Assembly: GCA_900315465.1 (NCBI GenBank)
Contig: OMZF01000030.1
Span: 1-40,639, forward strand
DNA: 40,639 nucleotides
From: an uncultured Eubacteriales bacterium
GTDB taxonomy: Bacteria > Bacillota > Clostridia > Oscillospirales > Acutalibacteraceae
Direction: 5' to 3'
The translations under genes and the position numbers were made by a program. Shown here one piece after another: positions 32,296-40,582 of the stretch. The first letter of the stretch is position 1, and each line of letters begins with the position of its first letter. The notes under the pieces were generated by a model. It did not search any database, had not been told where the DNA came from, and worked only from the letters and a program-made list of their open reading frames with translations.

Positions 32296-32997
32296 TCATC
32301 TGAATTCCTTCATATCATCAAGCCGAAGCAGGACAGGTTCTCTGCCGAAACCTGCACCCACATCAATATCCATCCAGGTTTTTGTTTTGATTATTTTTCC
32401 CATATATTCTTCACCGTATGAAGATGTGGAAGTGTGACCAAAAATTGTCATAATATCAGTATAATATTCATCGTCTATTTCCGGCCATGTCCAGATGAGT
32501 TCGTCTGCTGTATAATCATCAATTTTTTTATCGGGACTGAAATTATCAAGACCGGCATGAACAAGCAGATAATCCTTGTCTTTTATGCATACGGTCTCAT
32601 ACAGCGGACATTCCTTCAAATATTCAAGTATATACATTCTTTGATCTTTTGAGAGTTTAGCAAGTCCCTGAATGGTAACCCCTCCTCCGTTTTTGACATA
32701 ATTATCAAGAAGCTCCATTTTTTGCGTATCAAGGTTTTTGATAGTTTCGGGAGTTATTTCGTCAAAAATAAAATCGCAAGCCATCAGCATTGCTTCATGA
32801 TTTCCGAGGATAAGCTGAATATCGGGCTGTTCGGTGAGCCAGTAAAGCATTTGGGCACCGCCGTCACCGTTTCTGTCCACAACATCTCCGAGTATATAAA
32901 GAAAATCTCCTCTGTGGCTGCCGAAACCGGCTTTTTTAAGCAGTTTTTTAAATTTATCGAGTGGGTAACCGTGAAGATCTGAAATTACATATATCAT
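32296..32997 (-). CDS. Calcineurin-like metallophosphatase (PPP-type Ser/Thr phosphatase family)
   Basis: The start is ATG 32997 directly behind AAAGGAGATTTTT; a longer frame to 33051 would run into a repeat element. The product is 233 aa. Motifs: MIYVISDLHG (Asp and His), ILGDVVDRNGDGG, ILGNHEAML, LVHAGLD and IFGHTSTSSYGEE, which together form the two-metal site. This matches bacterial PrpA/PrpE-like phosphatases, which act on phosphoproteins or on nucleotide polyphosphates. The substrate cannot be told from sequence. It stands alone, with a palindromic repeat upstream. Confidence 0.9.
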   Translation of the reverse strand: MIYVISDLHGYPLDKFKKLLKKAGFGSHRGDFLYILGDVVDRNGDGGAQMLYWLTEQPDIQLILGNHEAMLMACDFIFDEITPETIKNLDTQKMELLDNYVKNGGGVTIQGLAKLSKDQRMYILEYLKECPLYETVCIKDKDYLLVHAGLDNFSPDKKIDDYTADELIWTWPEIDDEYYTDIMTIFGHTSTSSYGEEYMGKIIKTKTWMDIDVGAGFGREPVLLRLDDMKEFR

Positions 32998-33045
32998 AAA
33001 AATCTCCTTTAACTTATAGTAAACGACAAACGTCTTTACCCATTC

Positions 33046-33103
33046 TGTCATCCCGAACGGAGTGAGGAATCTTTAAAGCTCCTTCGCTTCGCTCAGGATG
33101 ACA
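33046..33103. repeat. Dispersed palindromic repeat, copy 1
   Basis: The 58-nt element begins TGTCATCC and ends GGATGACA. It includes CGAACGGAGTGAGGAATC and its near-complement in CCTTCGCTTCGCTCAGGATG, so it folds into a long hairpin. The same type of unit is at 35676-35760. Such TGTCAT...ATGACA units are widely scattered in Clostridia genomes. This copy lies between luxC and the metallophosphatase and may act as a terminator. Confidence 0.75.
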
Positions 33104-33130
33104 TTGAAGTATTAGTGTTTATTCTGCCGA

Positions 33131-34417
33131 TCATATTTCCTGATTTACGATACGCATATAACGTCTCAGCGGATATTCTCCGTCGTGTGCTTCACCTGGA
33201 AATGCTGAGGACATATTTCCTGCTTTTGTTATTCGTACAATACCGCTTTTCATAAGTATATCAGAAAGCTGATCTCTTTTATCAGGGGAACATATAAGTC
33301 CGGCAGTTTGCAGATAACCTTTTTTGCGTCCGAGTACACTTATAATATTTTTATTTGGCAAGGGTTTTACAAGTACACTTCCGAACATATCGGAAAGTTC
33401 AAGTTCGCTGTCCCGACATGGAACAAGAGAACACAGGTCGCTTTTGAACGGGGCTTTTTCAGTACCTGAAAGAAAACTTTCTAATTTGTCCGTATATTTT
33501 CTGAGTGTTATTTCCGCACGACTGTCGATTGAAGATGGCTTATGTGTGTCAGCCGCTTTTTCAAGGACGGGGAAGAAGTCACGGCAAAATGCTGTAACAT
33601 CGTCATAATCATCCGTGTCAATATATATTACCTGACACGAACTGCAAAGCAGACCTTTTGTAGTTATTATGTGTTCGGCAAGTTGGGAAAGTTCTTTTTC
33701 CTTGTCAGCAAAACCGGAAATATAGGCAAAACTTAAACGATGCCCCCATTCTATAAGTTTTGAATTAACGGGTGCAAGCTGTCTTACGGCACTTACAGCG
33801 GCTTCACCTCCCCAGACAACAATACCGTCTGATATTTCTGCCATTTTCTTTATTGCGGAAATATCTGTTGAGGGTGTGTCGAATACATAAATAAAATCGG
33901 CAAGTGATGGTTCGGATTTTATCAATTCTGCAATTATTCTTACAGACAGACCGTTATCTGCACTCGGCAGTTTAAGGATATTTATATTTCCGGTCAGAAG
34001 TCCTTCCGCAAGGCTGAAAGCAGGCAGACCGTCCATATTTCCGGCTGCAATATGAAGAAGAACACCAAGAGGCTTTGCTGTTATTTTAATTTTCGGCAGA
34101 TCTTCTGGAGGAGAAGTTTCAAGTGTTTTAAGATAGTCCTCACCGAGTTCTGTTTTCAGTTTGAGCATGATATTTTCTCTTGATAACATCCGGATAGCCA
34201 ATTTTTTATATTCGTCAATTCCATCTATAGGGAGTGAATTTATAATATCGTCAAAATCACCGTTTTTAAGTTTACAGCATAGTTTTTCAACAGCGGAGAT
34301 AACTGTTTCGGTATCTATAGATTTTGAAGAAAGAGTTTCTGTTATTTCGTTTTCGACATTCCCGAGAATTTCATCCTGTTGTTTTGAGTCATATATTTTC
34401 CCTTTGGCGATTATCAT
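33131..34417 (-). CDS. luxC: LuxC-like acyl-CoA reductase
   Basis: This 428-aa protein starts at ATG 34417, overlapping the upstream gene by 4 nt. It belongs to the LuxC branch of the aldehyde dehydrogenase superfamily. Visible are the nucleotide-binding segments PLGVLLHIAAGNMDG and NINILKLPSADNG, VWGGEAAV, and the nucleophile region LLCSSCQV, with Cys258 aligning to the active cysteine of the CSSPQ motif. LuxC reduces an acyl thioester to fatty aldehyde with NADPH. No luciferase (luxAB) or luxD is near, so the aldehyde must serve another purpose. It pairs with the LuxE-like gene as in other Clostridia loci. Confidence 0.9.
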   Translation of the reverse strand: MIIAKGKIYDSKQQDEILGNVENEITETLSSKSIDTETVISAVEKLCCKLKNGDFDDIINSLPIDGIDEYKKLAIRMLSRENIMLKLKTELGEDYLKTLETSPPEDLPKIKITAKPLGVLLHIAAGNMDGLPAFSLAEGLLTGNINILKLPSADNGLSVRIIAELIKSEPSLADFIYVFDTPSTDISAIKKMAEISDGIVVWGGEAAVSAVRQLAPVNSKLIEWGHRLSFAYISGFADKEKELSQLAEHIITTKGLLCSSCQVIYIDTDDYDDVTAFCRDFFPVLEKAADTHKPSSIDSRAEITLRKYTDKLESFLSGTEKAPFKSDLCSLVPCRDSELELSDMFGSVLVKPLPNKNIISVLGRKKGYLQTAGLICSPDKRDQLSDILMKSGIVRITKAGNMSSAFPGEAHDGEYPLRRYMRIVNQEI

Positions 34418-35535
34418 AAATTCACCTCTTTCAGTATTTCCGCTGCACCTGCTGCACAGGTTTTTATATCCTTCATGCCTATTCTTCCGATAATTTCAAG
34501 GTAGGGAGAATTTATTCCGCAGCTGCAGTTTTCACCGTCATGCAGTATGCCGAGATCATCGGTCATGACACTTAGTATAGGACACGCCTTTACCATAGGA
34601 GTGATAAGATTCACAAGACCTTCTTCACCGTTATCAAGTACATCAAGTGTATCAACATCACGAATAAGTACACGGCTGTATATAGGTACATGGAAATGAT
34701 GATTTTTACAGTCACAATAAAGAACAGGGTGTTCAACAGCTCCGAAAAATTCGATTATATTCCAATCGTCAATATTCAGAACTTTTTTGGCAAGGTCATA
34801 AAAAACAGATTTATCAACCTGTTCGGTATAGAATTGTTTCCAGCCGCCGCCGAGCAGTATCTTTGAATTTGCCGGCAGTTTTACACGGATATTCCTTTCA
34901 TCCATCATTTTCATAAGGAAATATGTATAAGAGGGAAAACCCATGAAACGCACAGGCATTTTTGATTTGCTGTATTTTATGACAGCATTAAGTATACCTT
35001 CAAGGTCGGCATTATATTTTCCGTTACTATATTTAAGTGCGAATGTACGGCTGAGTGCAGGAGTAAAAAATGTTGCACCGAGAGCTGTTTTAGTTACGGC
35101 TGTTTTATTGCTTTTATGGGGTTTATAGCCGAAAACTATGTAATTGCAGGGCACAGGGGAAAATAGTCCACGAAGTTTTGAAACATTCAAAACCATTTTC
35201 AGTCCGGAATAAAGATCACTCACACAAAAGCCTATTTCACTTTTCATACCTGCTGTACCCGAGGAAGTAGCTTTTACTATTGTGCGGAAAGCAGGAACGG
35301 AATATAATTTATGTTTTTTAAAAATAAGGGTAGGGAGAAAGGGGAGTTTTGAAAGGTCGTCAATAGTTTTTAGGTCATCGGGATGAAATTTCATTCCATC
35401 GAGAATTTTTTTATATTCTTTGCAATGGTTGTAATGATAAAGGCAATTTTCTTTTACAGCCTTTAAAAACAATTCATTTGTATCATTGACTGCAAAAGCG
35501 TCTTTATATGAAAAAAGTTTTCTGCGGTATTTCAA
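34414..35535 (-). CDS. luxE: LuxE-like acyl-protein synthetase / acyl-CoA reductase partner
   Basis: The start is TTG 35535, 6 nt after AGAGGTG; a GTG at 35544 is part of that ribosome site. The product is 373 aa. It is an adenylate-forming enzyme of the LuxE family: KATSSGTAGMKSE is the Ser/Thr/Gly-rich ATP-binding loop, with VFGYKPHKS and later IEFFGAVEHPVLY and MTDDLGIL. LuxE activates a fatty acid with ATP and passes the acyl group to LuxC. An extended -10 promoter lies 32 nt upstream, so luxE and luxC form a two-gene operon. The natural acyl substrate is unknown. Confidence 0.9.
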   Translation of the reverse strand: MKYRRKLFSYKDAFAVNDTNELFLKAVKENCLYHYNHCKEYKKILDGMKFHPDDLKTIDDLSKLPFLPTLIFKKHKLYSVPAFRTIVKATSSGTAGMKSEIGFCVSDLYSGLKMVLNVSKLRGLFSPVPCNYIVFGYKPHKSNKTAVTKTALGATFFTPALSRTFALKYSNGKYNADLEGILNAVIKYSKSKMPVRFMGFPSYTYFLMKMMDERNIRVKLPANSKILLGGGWKQFYTEQVDKSVFYDLAKKVLNIDDWNIIEFFGAVEHPVLYCDCKNHHFHVPIYSRVLIRDVDTLDVLDNGEEGLVNLITPMVKACPILSVMTDDLGILHDGENCSCGINSPYLEIIGRIGMKDIKTCAAGAAEILKEVNL

Positions 35536-35566
35536 AAAAATCACCTCTCTAATATTTATATAATAT

Positions 35567-35575
35567 ATTATAGCA
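35567..35575 (-). promoter_or_regulatory. Candidate extended -10 promoter of luxE-luxC
   Basis: TGCTATAAT on the minus strand, 32 nt before the luxE start. The flanks are AT-rich and no clear -35 is present, which extended -10 promoters tolerate. Confidence 0.45.
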
Positions 35576-35605
35576 CATAATAATCAAAAAGTATATATAA
35601 CAAAG

Positions 35606-35630
35606 CGGCAGACCCAAAAATGGTCTGCCG
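35606..35630. terminator. Hairpin between the ABC permease gene and luxE
   Basis: CGGCAGACC (35606-35614) and GGTCTGCCG (35622-35630) form a perfect 9-bp stem with a 7-nt loop. On the minus strand the following tract, CTTTGTT, is weak. It probably ends the ABC transporter transcript upstream of luxE. Confidence 0.55.
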
Positions 35631-35675
35631 AAATCAATGTCGTCAATTTAAGGCTATTACATATGAATGTTCACC

Positions 35676-35760
35676 TGTCATCACGAACGTAGTGAGGGAT
35701 CTTTTAAATAAATCAGTTTTTTGTGAAAGATTCTTCGTCACTTCGTTCCTCAAAATGACA
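35676..35760. repeat. Dispersed palindromic repeat, copy 2
   Basis: The 85-nt element begins TGTCATCACGAACGTAGTGA and ends CTCAAAATGACA, with the inner CACTTCGTTCCTCA complementary to the start. It is the same family as 33046-33103 but with a longer, diverged centre. Confidence 0.7.
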
Positions 35761-35797
35761 GTTTTTATTTGAGTTAATAACATTGGCGGTTGGCTGC

Positions 35798-36505
35798 TTA
35801 TTCCATATTTCTTGATTTTTTGTATATCGTGCAGGAAAGCAGGAATGACAAAAAATACACAGGCAAGATTGCGAGAGGCATCAAACGGAAAAGCAGAGAA
35901 TTATCCTTTGAAAAGAAATCTCTGAACCAATTTACCAAACTATCCATAGAACCGAAAATGGAGAGATCACCGAAAAGCCCATATACTATGCAGGCAAGAG
36001 CAAATATGGTGAGCAGTATCATTCTGTAATAATTTCCGTTCTTGTGACCGAAACGGACGATAAATGGTATTTCTAATGTGCGTATCAACAGTTGGATAGC
36101 TAAAAGTATCATAAGAATATCTATATTTATGGAAACATCTGTTTTCAGAATCCATCCGTTTATATGGAACATTGTAAATATTAATAATGCACCTGCACCT
36201 GAGATAAGCAGAACAAAAAGGTATTTGGTAAGTATCTGTCGGATGTTACCGGAGGGAACGGACAGAATAAAGGATCTCCAGATATTGCTTTCATCATTTT
36301 CAAATAATCCCTGTTCAAACATTCCGGATATTAAAATGTTTATAATGGTGGATAATGCAAGAGTGAGCTGCAGTTCCCAGCTTTCAAGATCGGGTGTTGT
36401 AAGGTTGGGTATCAGAGGGAACAAAGAAGCTACAATTATTATTGGAATCATAATAAAAAGCTGTTTTTTGTGGATAAGAAATTCTCTGTAAATCATCCCG
36501 ATCAT
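35798..36505 (-). CDS. ABC-2 type transporter permease
   Basis: The start is ATG 36505, behind AAGGAGAGAAATGCC and in a 4-nt overlap with the preceding permease; the product is 235 aa. About six membrane helices are visible (FIMIPIIIVASLFPLIPN, LSTIINILISGMF, YLFVLLISGAGALLIFTMF and three more). There is no catalytic motif. With a second permease and an ATPase in the same operon it forms a YtrBCD-like exporter. The substrate is unknown. Confidence 0.85.
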   Translation of the reverse strand: MIGMIYREFLIHKKQLFIMIPIIIVASLFPLIPNLTTPDLESWELQLTLALSTIINILISGMFEQGLFENDESNIWRSFILSVPSGNIRQILTKYLFVLLISGAGALLIFTMFHINGWILKTDVSINIDILMILLAIQLLIRTLEIPFIVRFGHKNGNYYRMILLTIFALACIVYGLFGDLSIFGSMDSLVNWFRDFFSKDNSLLFRLMPLAILPVYFLSFLLSCTIYKKSRNME

Positions 36506-37251
36506 GGCATTTCTCTCCTTTTCAGTATTTTTACGGATGCAAAAAAGCATAATGCAAATGTCACTAAAACAACGATAATCATTATCGGAAAAATGTTGCT
36601 GAGAGGTTCAGCATATTCGGTACGCAAAAAATCAAACAGATCAAAATCAGGATTTGCTTCTGCTGACAATTCATCTATTTTAATAAACAGATGTATAGTT
36701 AAAACCGCACCTGCTATTCCGATAAAAGTTAAAATTATAAGCTGCACTAAATATTGTTTTTGTAATATAAAAGAAAATAAGGTATAAACAGATGATATTA
36801 TAAGTGAAAAAAAGTATGTAGTTGCAATATTTTTGATTATATTGAAAGTTATGCTGCTGCCGTCTGCAATTGAGAGAGCAATGGTATATATAGTTACAGG
36901 CACAATAGCAGCAGTTATCACTATTACATTATAAAGAAGTTTTGATGCAACAACAGTTTCTGTACTGACTGCAGTTGTACGGCACATACGAGTCCATCCG
37001 CAGTTAAGATCTTTGGAAATACTTTCATTATCCACTAAAACAAGAAAAAATAATGCACACGGTACATATCGCATCATATACATATTTCTTTTAAGAGAGG
37101 CAAGAAACATAGGGTCACTTGAAAGATTACCGCAATTTGCACTTATGCGTATAAGAAGGAAAATAACTGCAACAAGAGTACAATATATCATTGCTATGGT
37201 GGTAGTCTTGCGTGACAGAAGCCAGTCCTTGTAAATCAGCTGTTTCATCAT
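36502..37251 (-). CDS. ABC-2 type transporter permease
   Basis: The start is ATG 37251, in a 4-nt overlap with the ATPase stop and with AAAGGAG upstream; the product is 249 aa. About six membrane helices are present (TIAMIYCTLVAVIFLLIRI, YVPCALFFLVLVDNE, MIIVVLVTFALCFFASVKI among them). The N terminus QLIYKDWLLSRK resembles that of GntR-linked ABC-2 permeases. It probably forms a heterodimer with the adjacent permease. Confidence 0.87.
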   Translation of the reverse strand: MMKQLIYKDWLLSRKTTTIAMIYCTLVAVIFLLIRISANCGNLSSDPMFLASLKRNMYMMRYVPCALFFLVLVDNESISKDLNCGWTRMCRTTAVSTETVVASKLLYNVIVITAAIVPVTIYTIALSIADGSSITFNIIKNIATTYFFSLIISSVYTLFSFILQKQYLVQLIILTFIGIAGAVLTIHLFIKIDELSAEANPDFDLFDFLRTEYAEPLSNIFPIMIIVVLVTFALCFFASVKILKRREMP

Positions 37252-38123
37252 TTCCACTCCTTTGTTTTGCGGCGTACATAAAACAGCATTATTTCCTCAA
37301 GGGTAGTGTTGTCTATGGTCAGACCGCTGTATTTTTTTCCGGATTTTTGTCTGTTGTTTATCATTACTTCAGCACCGAAATCTGTCAGTCTTGCACTGAT
37401 AATATCATTCGGATCAATATCCTTGTACTGTGAATTTGTACATTTGATCACTCCATGGCTTTCCACAATTTCATCCTTATTTCCGCTGAGTAGTATATTT
37501 CCCTTGTCGATAAAGGTAACGCTGTCTGCGATTTTTTCAAGATCTGTCGTAATATGGGATGAAAGCAGTATACTGTTATTTTCGTCCTGCAAATATTCAA
37601 GGAATATATCAAGTATTTCATTTCTTACAACAGGATCAAGTCCGGTAGTGGCTTCATCCATAATAAGAAGTCTTGCACCATGGGAAAGTGCCGCAGCGAT
37701 CTGTAATTTCATTTTCATACCTTTTGAAAAATCTCCGAATTGTTTTTTCCTTGGCAGAGAAAAACGGTCAAGATAGTTAAAATAGGTATTTTTATCCCAC
37801 TGATCAAATAAGCCTGCCATTATAACGGAAAGCTGATCGGCATTCAGCACCTCATGAAACGGAAGTTCATCAAATACAGCAGATATTAAGGATTTTACTT
37901 CCTTTTCATTTTTGACATTATCCATACCGAGCATTTTTATACTGCCGCTGTCCTTTTTTATAAGATTCAGCATAAGACGTATGGTAGTGGTTTTGCCTGC
38001 ACCGTTCTGCCCGATAAAGCCCATTATACTGCCCTTTGGCAGATTGAAGCTTATATTATCGAGAGTAAAACCGTCATATTTTTTTGTAAGATCTTTAATT
38101 TCAACAGCATTCTGGAAATCCAT
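37248..38123 (-). CDS. ABC transporter ATP-binding protein
   Basis: The likely start is ATG 38123, 10 nt after AGGAG. An ATG at 38132 is only 1 nt from that site but overlaps the regulator's stop as ATGA, so it cannot be excluded. The product is 291 aa. Walker A is GQNGAGKTT, the signature is FSKGMKMKLQIAAALS (FSKGM replaces LSGGQ), Walker B is LLIMDEATTGLD, and the switch His is in LLSSHI. This is typical of YtrB/CcmA-type exporters linked to GntR regulators. It is translated with the regulator and two permeases. Confidence 0.93.
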   Translation of the reverse strand: MDFQNAVEIKDLTKKYDGFTLDNISFNLPKGSIMGFIGQNGAGKTTTIRLMLNLIKKDSGSIKMLGMDNVKNEKEVKSLISAVFDELPFHEVLNADQLSVIMAGLFDQWDKNTYFNYLDRFSLPRKKQFGDFSKGMKMKLQIAAALSHGARLLIMDEATTGLDPVVRNEILDIFLEYLQDENNSILLSSHITTDLEKIADSVTFIDKGNILLSGNKDEIVESHGVIKCTNSQYKDIDPNDIISARLTDFGAEVMINNRQKSGKKYSGLTIDNTTLEEIMLFYVRRKTKEWK

Positions 38124-38128
38124 GATAT

Positions 38129-38503
38129 TCATTCTCCTTTATAAAGCATATTAAGAAGTTCTGATAATTCTTCAAAACTGATACCGAATTGTTTTGATTT
38201 TTCTATAGCATCACTGAGATGTTTTTCGATTTGTTTTAATCCCTCCTCACGCACGAGTTCCTGATTCTGCCCGCTTACAAAACTTCCTTTTCCTGTAAAT
38301 GATTCAATAAACCCGTCACGTTCAAGATCTTCATAAGCTCTTTTTGTAGTTATGATACTTATTCTGAGTTGTTGAGCGAGATTTCGCATTGACGGAAGAG
38401 GGTCTCCCTGTTTCAGAGTACCATTCATTATCATTTCTTTGATCTGGGAAGTTATCTGTTCATAAATTGGTTTGCCGGCAGAGTTGCTGATAATGATGTC
38501 CAT
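38129..38503 (-). CDS. GntR-family regulator, YtrA type
   Basis: The start is ATG 38503 behind GGAGGTGCAGTA; the product is 124 aa, the short YtrA size without a large effector domain. The winged helix runs from KPIYEQITSQIKEMIMNGTL through LPSMRNLAQQLRISIITTKR to GFIESFTGKGSFV. YtrA-type regulators repress their own operon with an ABC exporter, often induced by cell-wall-active agents. Here the promoter is a perfect consensus with a palindrome at about the transcription start, which fits tight self-repression. Confidence 0.93.
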   Translation of the reverse strand: MDIIISNSAGKPIYEQITSQIKEMIMNGTLKQGDPLPSMRNLAQQLRISIITTKRAYEDLERDGFIESFTGKGSFVSGQNQELVREEGLKQIEKHLSDAIEKSKQFGISFEELSELLNMLYKGE

Positions 38504-38519
38504 TACTGCACCTCCAAAT

Positions 38520-38531
38520 TGTATATATACA
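38520..38531. promoter_or_regulatory. Candidate GntR operator
   Basis: TGTATATATACA is a perfect 12-nt palindrome between the -10 and the ribosome site of the GntR operon, close to the expected transcription start. Confidence 0.5.
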
Positions 38532-38539
38532 TTATACAC

Positions 38540-38568
38540 ATTATATATCATTTTATATATGCTGTCAA
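38540..38568 (-). promoter_or_regulatory. Consensus promoter of the GntR-ABC operon
   Basis: On the minus strand TTGACA (38563-38568), exactly 17 nt, and TATAAT (38540-38545): 12 of 12 consensus positions. It is the strongest promoter I see in the window. Confidence 0.85.
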
Positions 38569-38715
38569 TAGCTTTGTAATATTTTTTGAAAATTTTTTTA
38601 TGCTGAAACTTTTTACTTTGATGCTGCAATCATATTAGCAAAATCAAAGAAATGAAATGTTGTTGAGTTATGAATACGACATTATAACTGATTTGAAATA
38701 AAATAATAATAAATG

Positions 38716-38751
38716 CACCTGTACAGCGGTCTTATGACGTTTGTACGGGTG
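38716..38751. terminator. Hairpin in the gene-free interval before yhaM
   Basis: The gap from 38569 to 38868 holds no gene. CACCTGTACA (38716-38725) pairs with TGTACGGGTG (38742-38751) with one G-U pair and a 16-nt loop. TATATGTTTT follows, so a weak terminator or a small structured RNA is possible. Confidence 0.35.
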
Positions 38752-38804
38752 TATATGTTTTAATGCTTTTGTACAATAAAATGCTTTTTGCAAAAAATAA
38801 ATGA

Positions 38805-38832
38805 TTGATTTTTTTTATGGATAATGTATAAT
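38805..38832 (+). promoter_or_regulatory. Candidate promoter of yhaM
   Basis: TTGATT (38805-38810), a 16-nt spacer and TATAAT (38827-38832), 36 nt before the start codon. Confidence 0.55.
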
Positions 38833-38868
38833 AGTATTACAAAAATAAATCTGGAAAGAGGTAAACCA

Positions 38869-39846
38869 ATGAAATATACATTATTCTCAGAAGCAGCAAT
38901 AGGCAGCACACTCAGAAGACCTGTACTTGTAACAGCAATAAATGAAATGACTGCAAGAAACGGAAACAGCTTTGTTAAACTGACAATGAAAGACGGTCAG
39001 TCCGAACAGACTGCAACAATGTTTGATACAACAGAAAAAGCTCTTGCCGATAATAAGGGTGTTGTAAAAAACTGTGTTGTGGACGTTGAACTGAAAGTCA
39101 CTGAATATCAGGGGGCAAAAAGTTTTACAGTAAACAATATATCTGTGCATTTGGGTAATGATATTACTATAAACGATTTTGTAAAAGTACCTCCTGTTGA
39201 TATAAACAAGATGTACAATGAACTTTGTGAAATGGTACGCAGCACAGCAAATGATTTTGACGGGAAATATACTCCTATAGCTGATCTTACGATCAAAATA
39301 CTTGAAGACCTTAAAGACAGATATATTACTTCTTCGGCAGCTATATCAATGCACCATAATCTCAGAGGGGGACTTCTGTATCATTCATATCGTATGGCAC
39401 AGGCAGCTGATGCTGTGTGCGGAGTATACAGTATTCTTGATCGTGAGCTTATGATATGCGGAGCAGCTTTACACGATATTGGTAAAATATGGGAGTATAA
39501 AACATATGAAACCGGAGAAGCGGAATTTACCTCCGGAGGAGTTCTGTTCGGTCATCTGTATCTTGGTGCATCGCTTATAAAGAAATATACCGATAATCAG
39601 AATTACAATATGGAAAAAGTGCAGATGCTTATACACATGATACTTTCACATCATGGTCAGCTTGAATGGGGAGCAGTAGCATTTCCGGCAACGCCTGAGG
39701 CGATGGCTTTGCATTTTATTGATAATCTTGATGCGAAGATGTATGCTTTTGAGGAAAATTATGAATCTCTCAAGCCGGGTTCACTTACCGAAAAAAGACC
39801 TTTCGGTTTTGATACACGTATATATAAGCCTGATTTCTTAAAATAA
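38869..39846 (+). CDS. yhaM: 3'-5' exoribonuclease YhaM
   Basis: The start is ATG 38869 behind AAAGAGGTAAACC; an earlier in-frame start would overlap the promoter. The product is 325 aa, as usual for the family. An N-terminal OB-fold (residues about 15-95, FVKLTMKDGQSEQTATMFD) precedes an HD hydrolase domain with SMHHNLRGGLLYHS, CGAALHDIGKIWEY and MILSHHGQLEWG, and the tail carries FIDNLDAKM. YhaM degrades RNA and single-stranded DNA from the 3' end with Mn2+. It is monocistronic with its own promoter and terminator. Confidence 0.95.
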   Translation: MKYTLFSEAAIGSTLRRPVLVTAINEMTARNGNSFVKLTMKDGQSEQTATMFDTTEKALADNKGVVKNCVVDVELKVTEYQGAKSFTVNNISVHLGNDITINDFVKVPPVDINKMYNELCEMVRSTANDFDGKYTPIADLTIKILEDLKDRYITSSAAISMHHNLRGGLLYHSYRMAQAADAVCGVYSILDRELMICGAALHDIGKIWEYKTYETGEAEFTSGGVLFGHLYLGASLIKKYTDNQNYNMEKVQMLIHMILSHHGQLEWGAVAFPATPEAMALHFIDNLDAKMYAFEENYESLKPGSLTEKRPFGFDTRIYKPDFLK

Positions 39847-39866
39847 AAATTTCATAATTAAAAAAG

Positions 39867-39904
39867 TACCGCAGAATATTGATTTATTTCAATAGACTGC
39901 GGTA
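39867..39904. terminator. Bidirectional terminator between yhaM and the HipA-like gene
   Basis: TACCGCAG (39867-39874) pairs with CTGCGGTA (39897-39904), with an inner TATTGA/TCAATA stem. On the minus strand CTTTTTT follows, ending the HipA-like transcript. On the plus strand ATCTTATTATT is weaker. Confidence 0.75.
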
Positions 39905-39910
39905 ATCTTA

Positions 39911-40582
39911 TTATTCAAGCAAAAGTCCTGCTCTTTCTTTTATTTGATTTTCAACAAATCTTAGTCTTTTGTATGGCAAATTATATCGTGGATGTTTTTT
40001 TAATTTGAATGTCAGTAAGTGACGCAAACTGTCTTTATGTTTTTTAGTCATAACTATTTTGGCTTCTGCGATGAAGTCATCATAAACACAAGGCAAAAGT
40101 GTATCAGCATACTGTTTGAATTTATCATAATTTTCCAGTTCGTCACGCCCCACAAAGTTAAACAGAGCGTTTCCATGGTCAAATAATGGTGCCGGAACTG
40201 TTATTTTGTTGGTTTTGTTGTCAACTAAAAAGCCGAAATTTCCGAAATGCCTGTCGGTGTTGCAAATTAATGCATCCAATACTATCATATCGTTAAGTGC
40301 GTTTACAAATTGATCGCCAAGGTTTTCGTAATATTTTCTTACAGCATTCATTCCTCCTGTTTTTACTATCCTGCCGACAGGCATATAGGAATATTCCTTG
40401 CTTGTGAATAATTCGCAGTACGAGCATAATTCACCTTTCCATTTGGATAAATTGTACTGTATAGCATTGATATTCATAATTTCAGCGATTTGTGCGGCAT
40501 AGAATTCAGAGAACGGTTCCATACCTGTGTTTGAAGCACCTGATGTACCACCTTTAACCCAAATGGGCAAGAAGTCCCCCAC
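39911..40582 (-). CDS. HipA/CtkA-like kinase, 5'-truncated
   Basis: The 223-residue frame contains the catalytic part of a HipA-like Ser/Thr kinase: WVKGGTSGASNTGMEPFSEF (nucleotide-binding loop), LNDMIVLDALICNTDRHFGN with the NTDRHxGN catalytic motif, and APLFDHGNALF (DxG metal site). Everything upstream of WVKGG comes from the adjoining transposon-like end: the ATG at 40582 and the TTG at 40570 lie in its GC-rich hairpin. Full HipA/CtkA proteins have about 60-100 more N-terminal residues, so the gene is probably cut by the insertion, although GAGGTGGGGG before TTG could still allow translation. No HipB-type partner is visible. Confidence 0.75.
   Translation of the reverse strand: MGDFLPIWVKGGTSGASNTGMEPFSEFYAAQIAEIMNINAIQYNLSKWKGELCSYCELFTSKEYSYMPVGRIVKTGGMNAVRKYYENLGDQFVNALNDMIVLDALICNTDRHFGNFGFLVDNKTNKITVPAPLFDHGNALFNFVGRDELENYDKFKQYADTLLPCVYDDFIAEAKIVMTKKHKDSLRHLLTFKLKKHPRYNLPYKRLRFVENQIKERAGLLLE

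Noticed and set aside
33000..33051. N-terminal extension of the metallophosphatase
   Set aside because: The extension approaches a palindromic repeat, while AAAGGAGATTTTT-ATG at 32997 gives the family's normal start at MIYVISDLHG.
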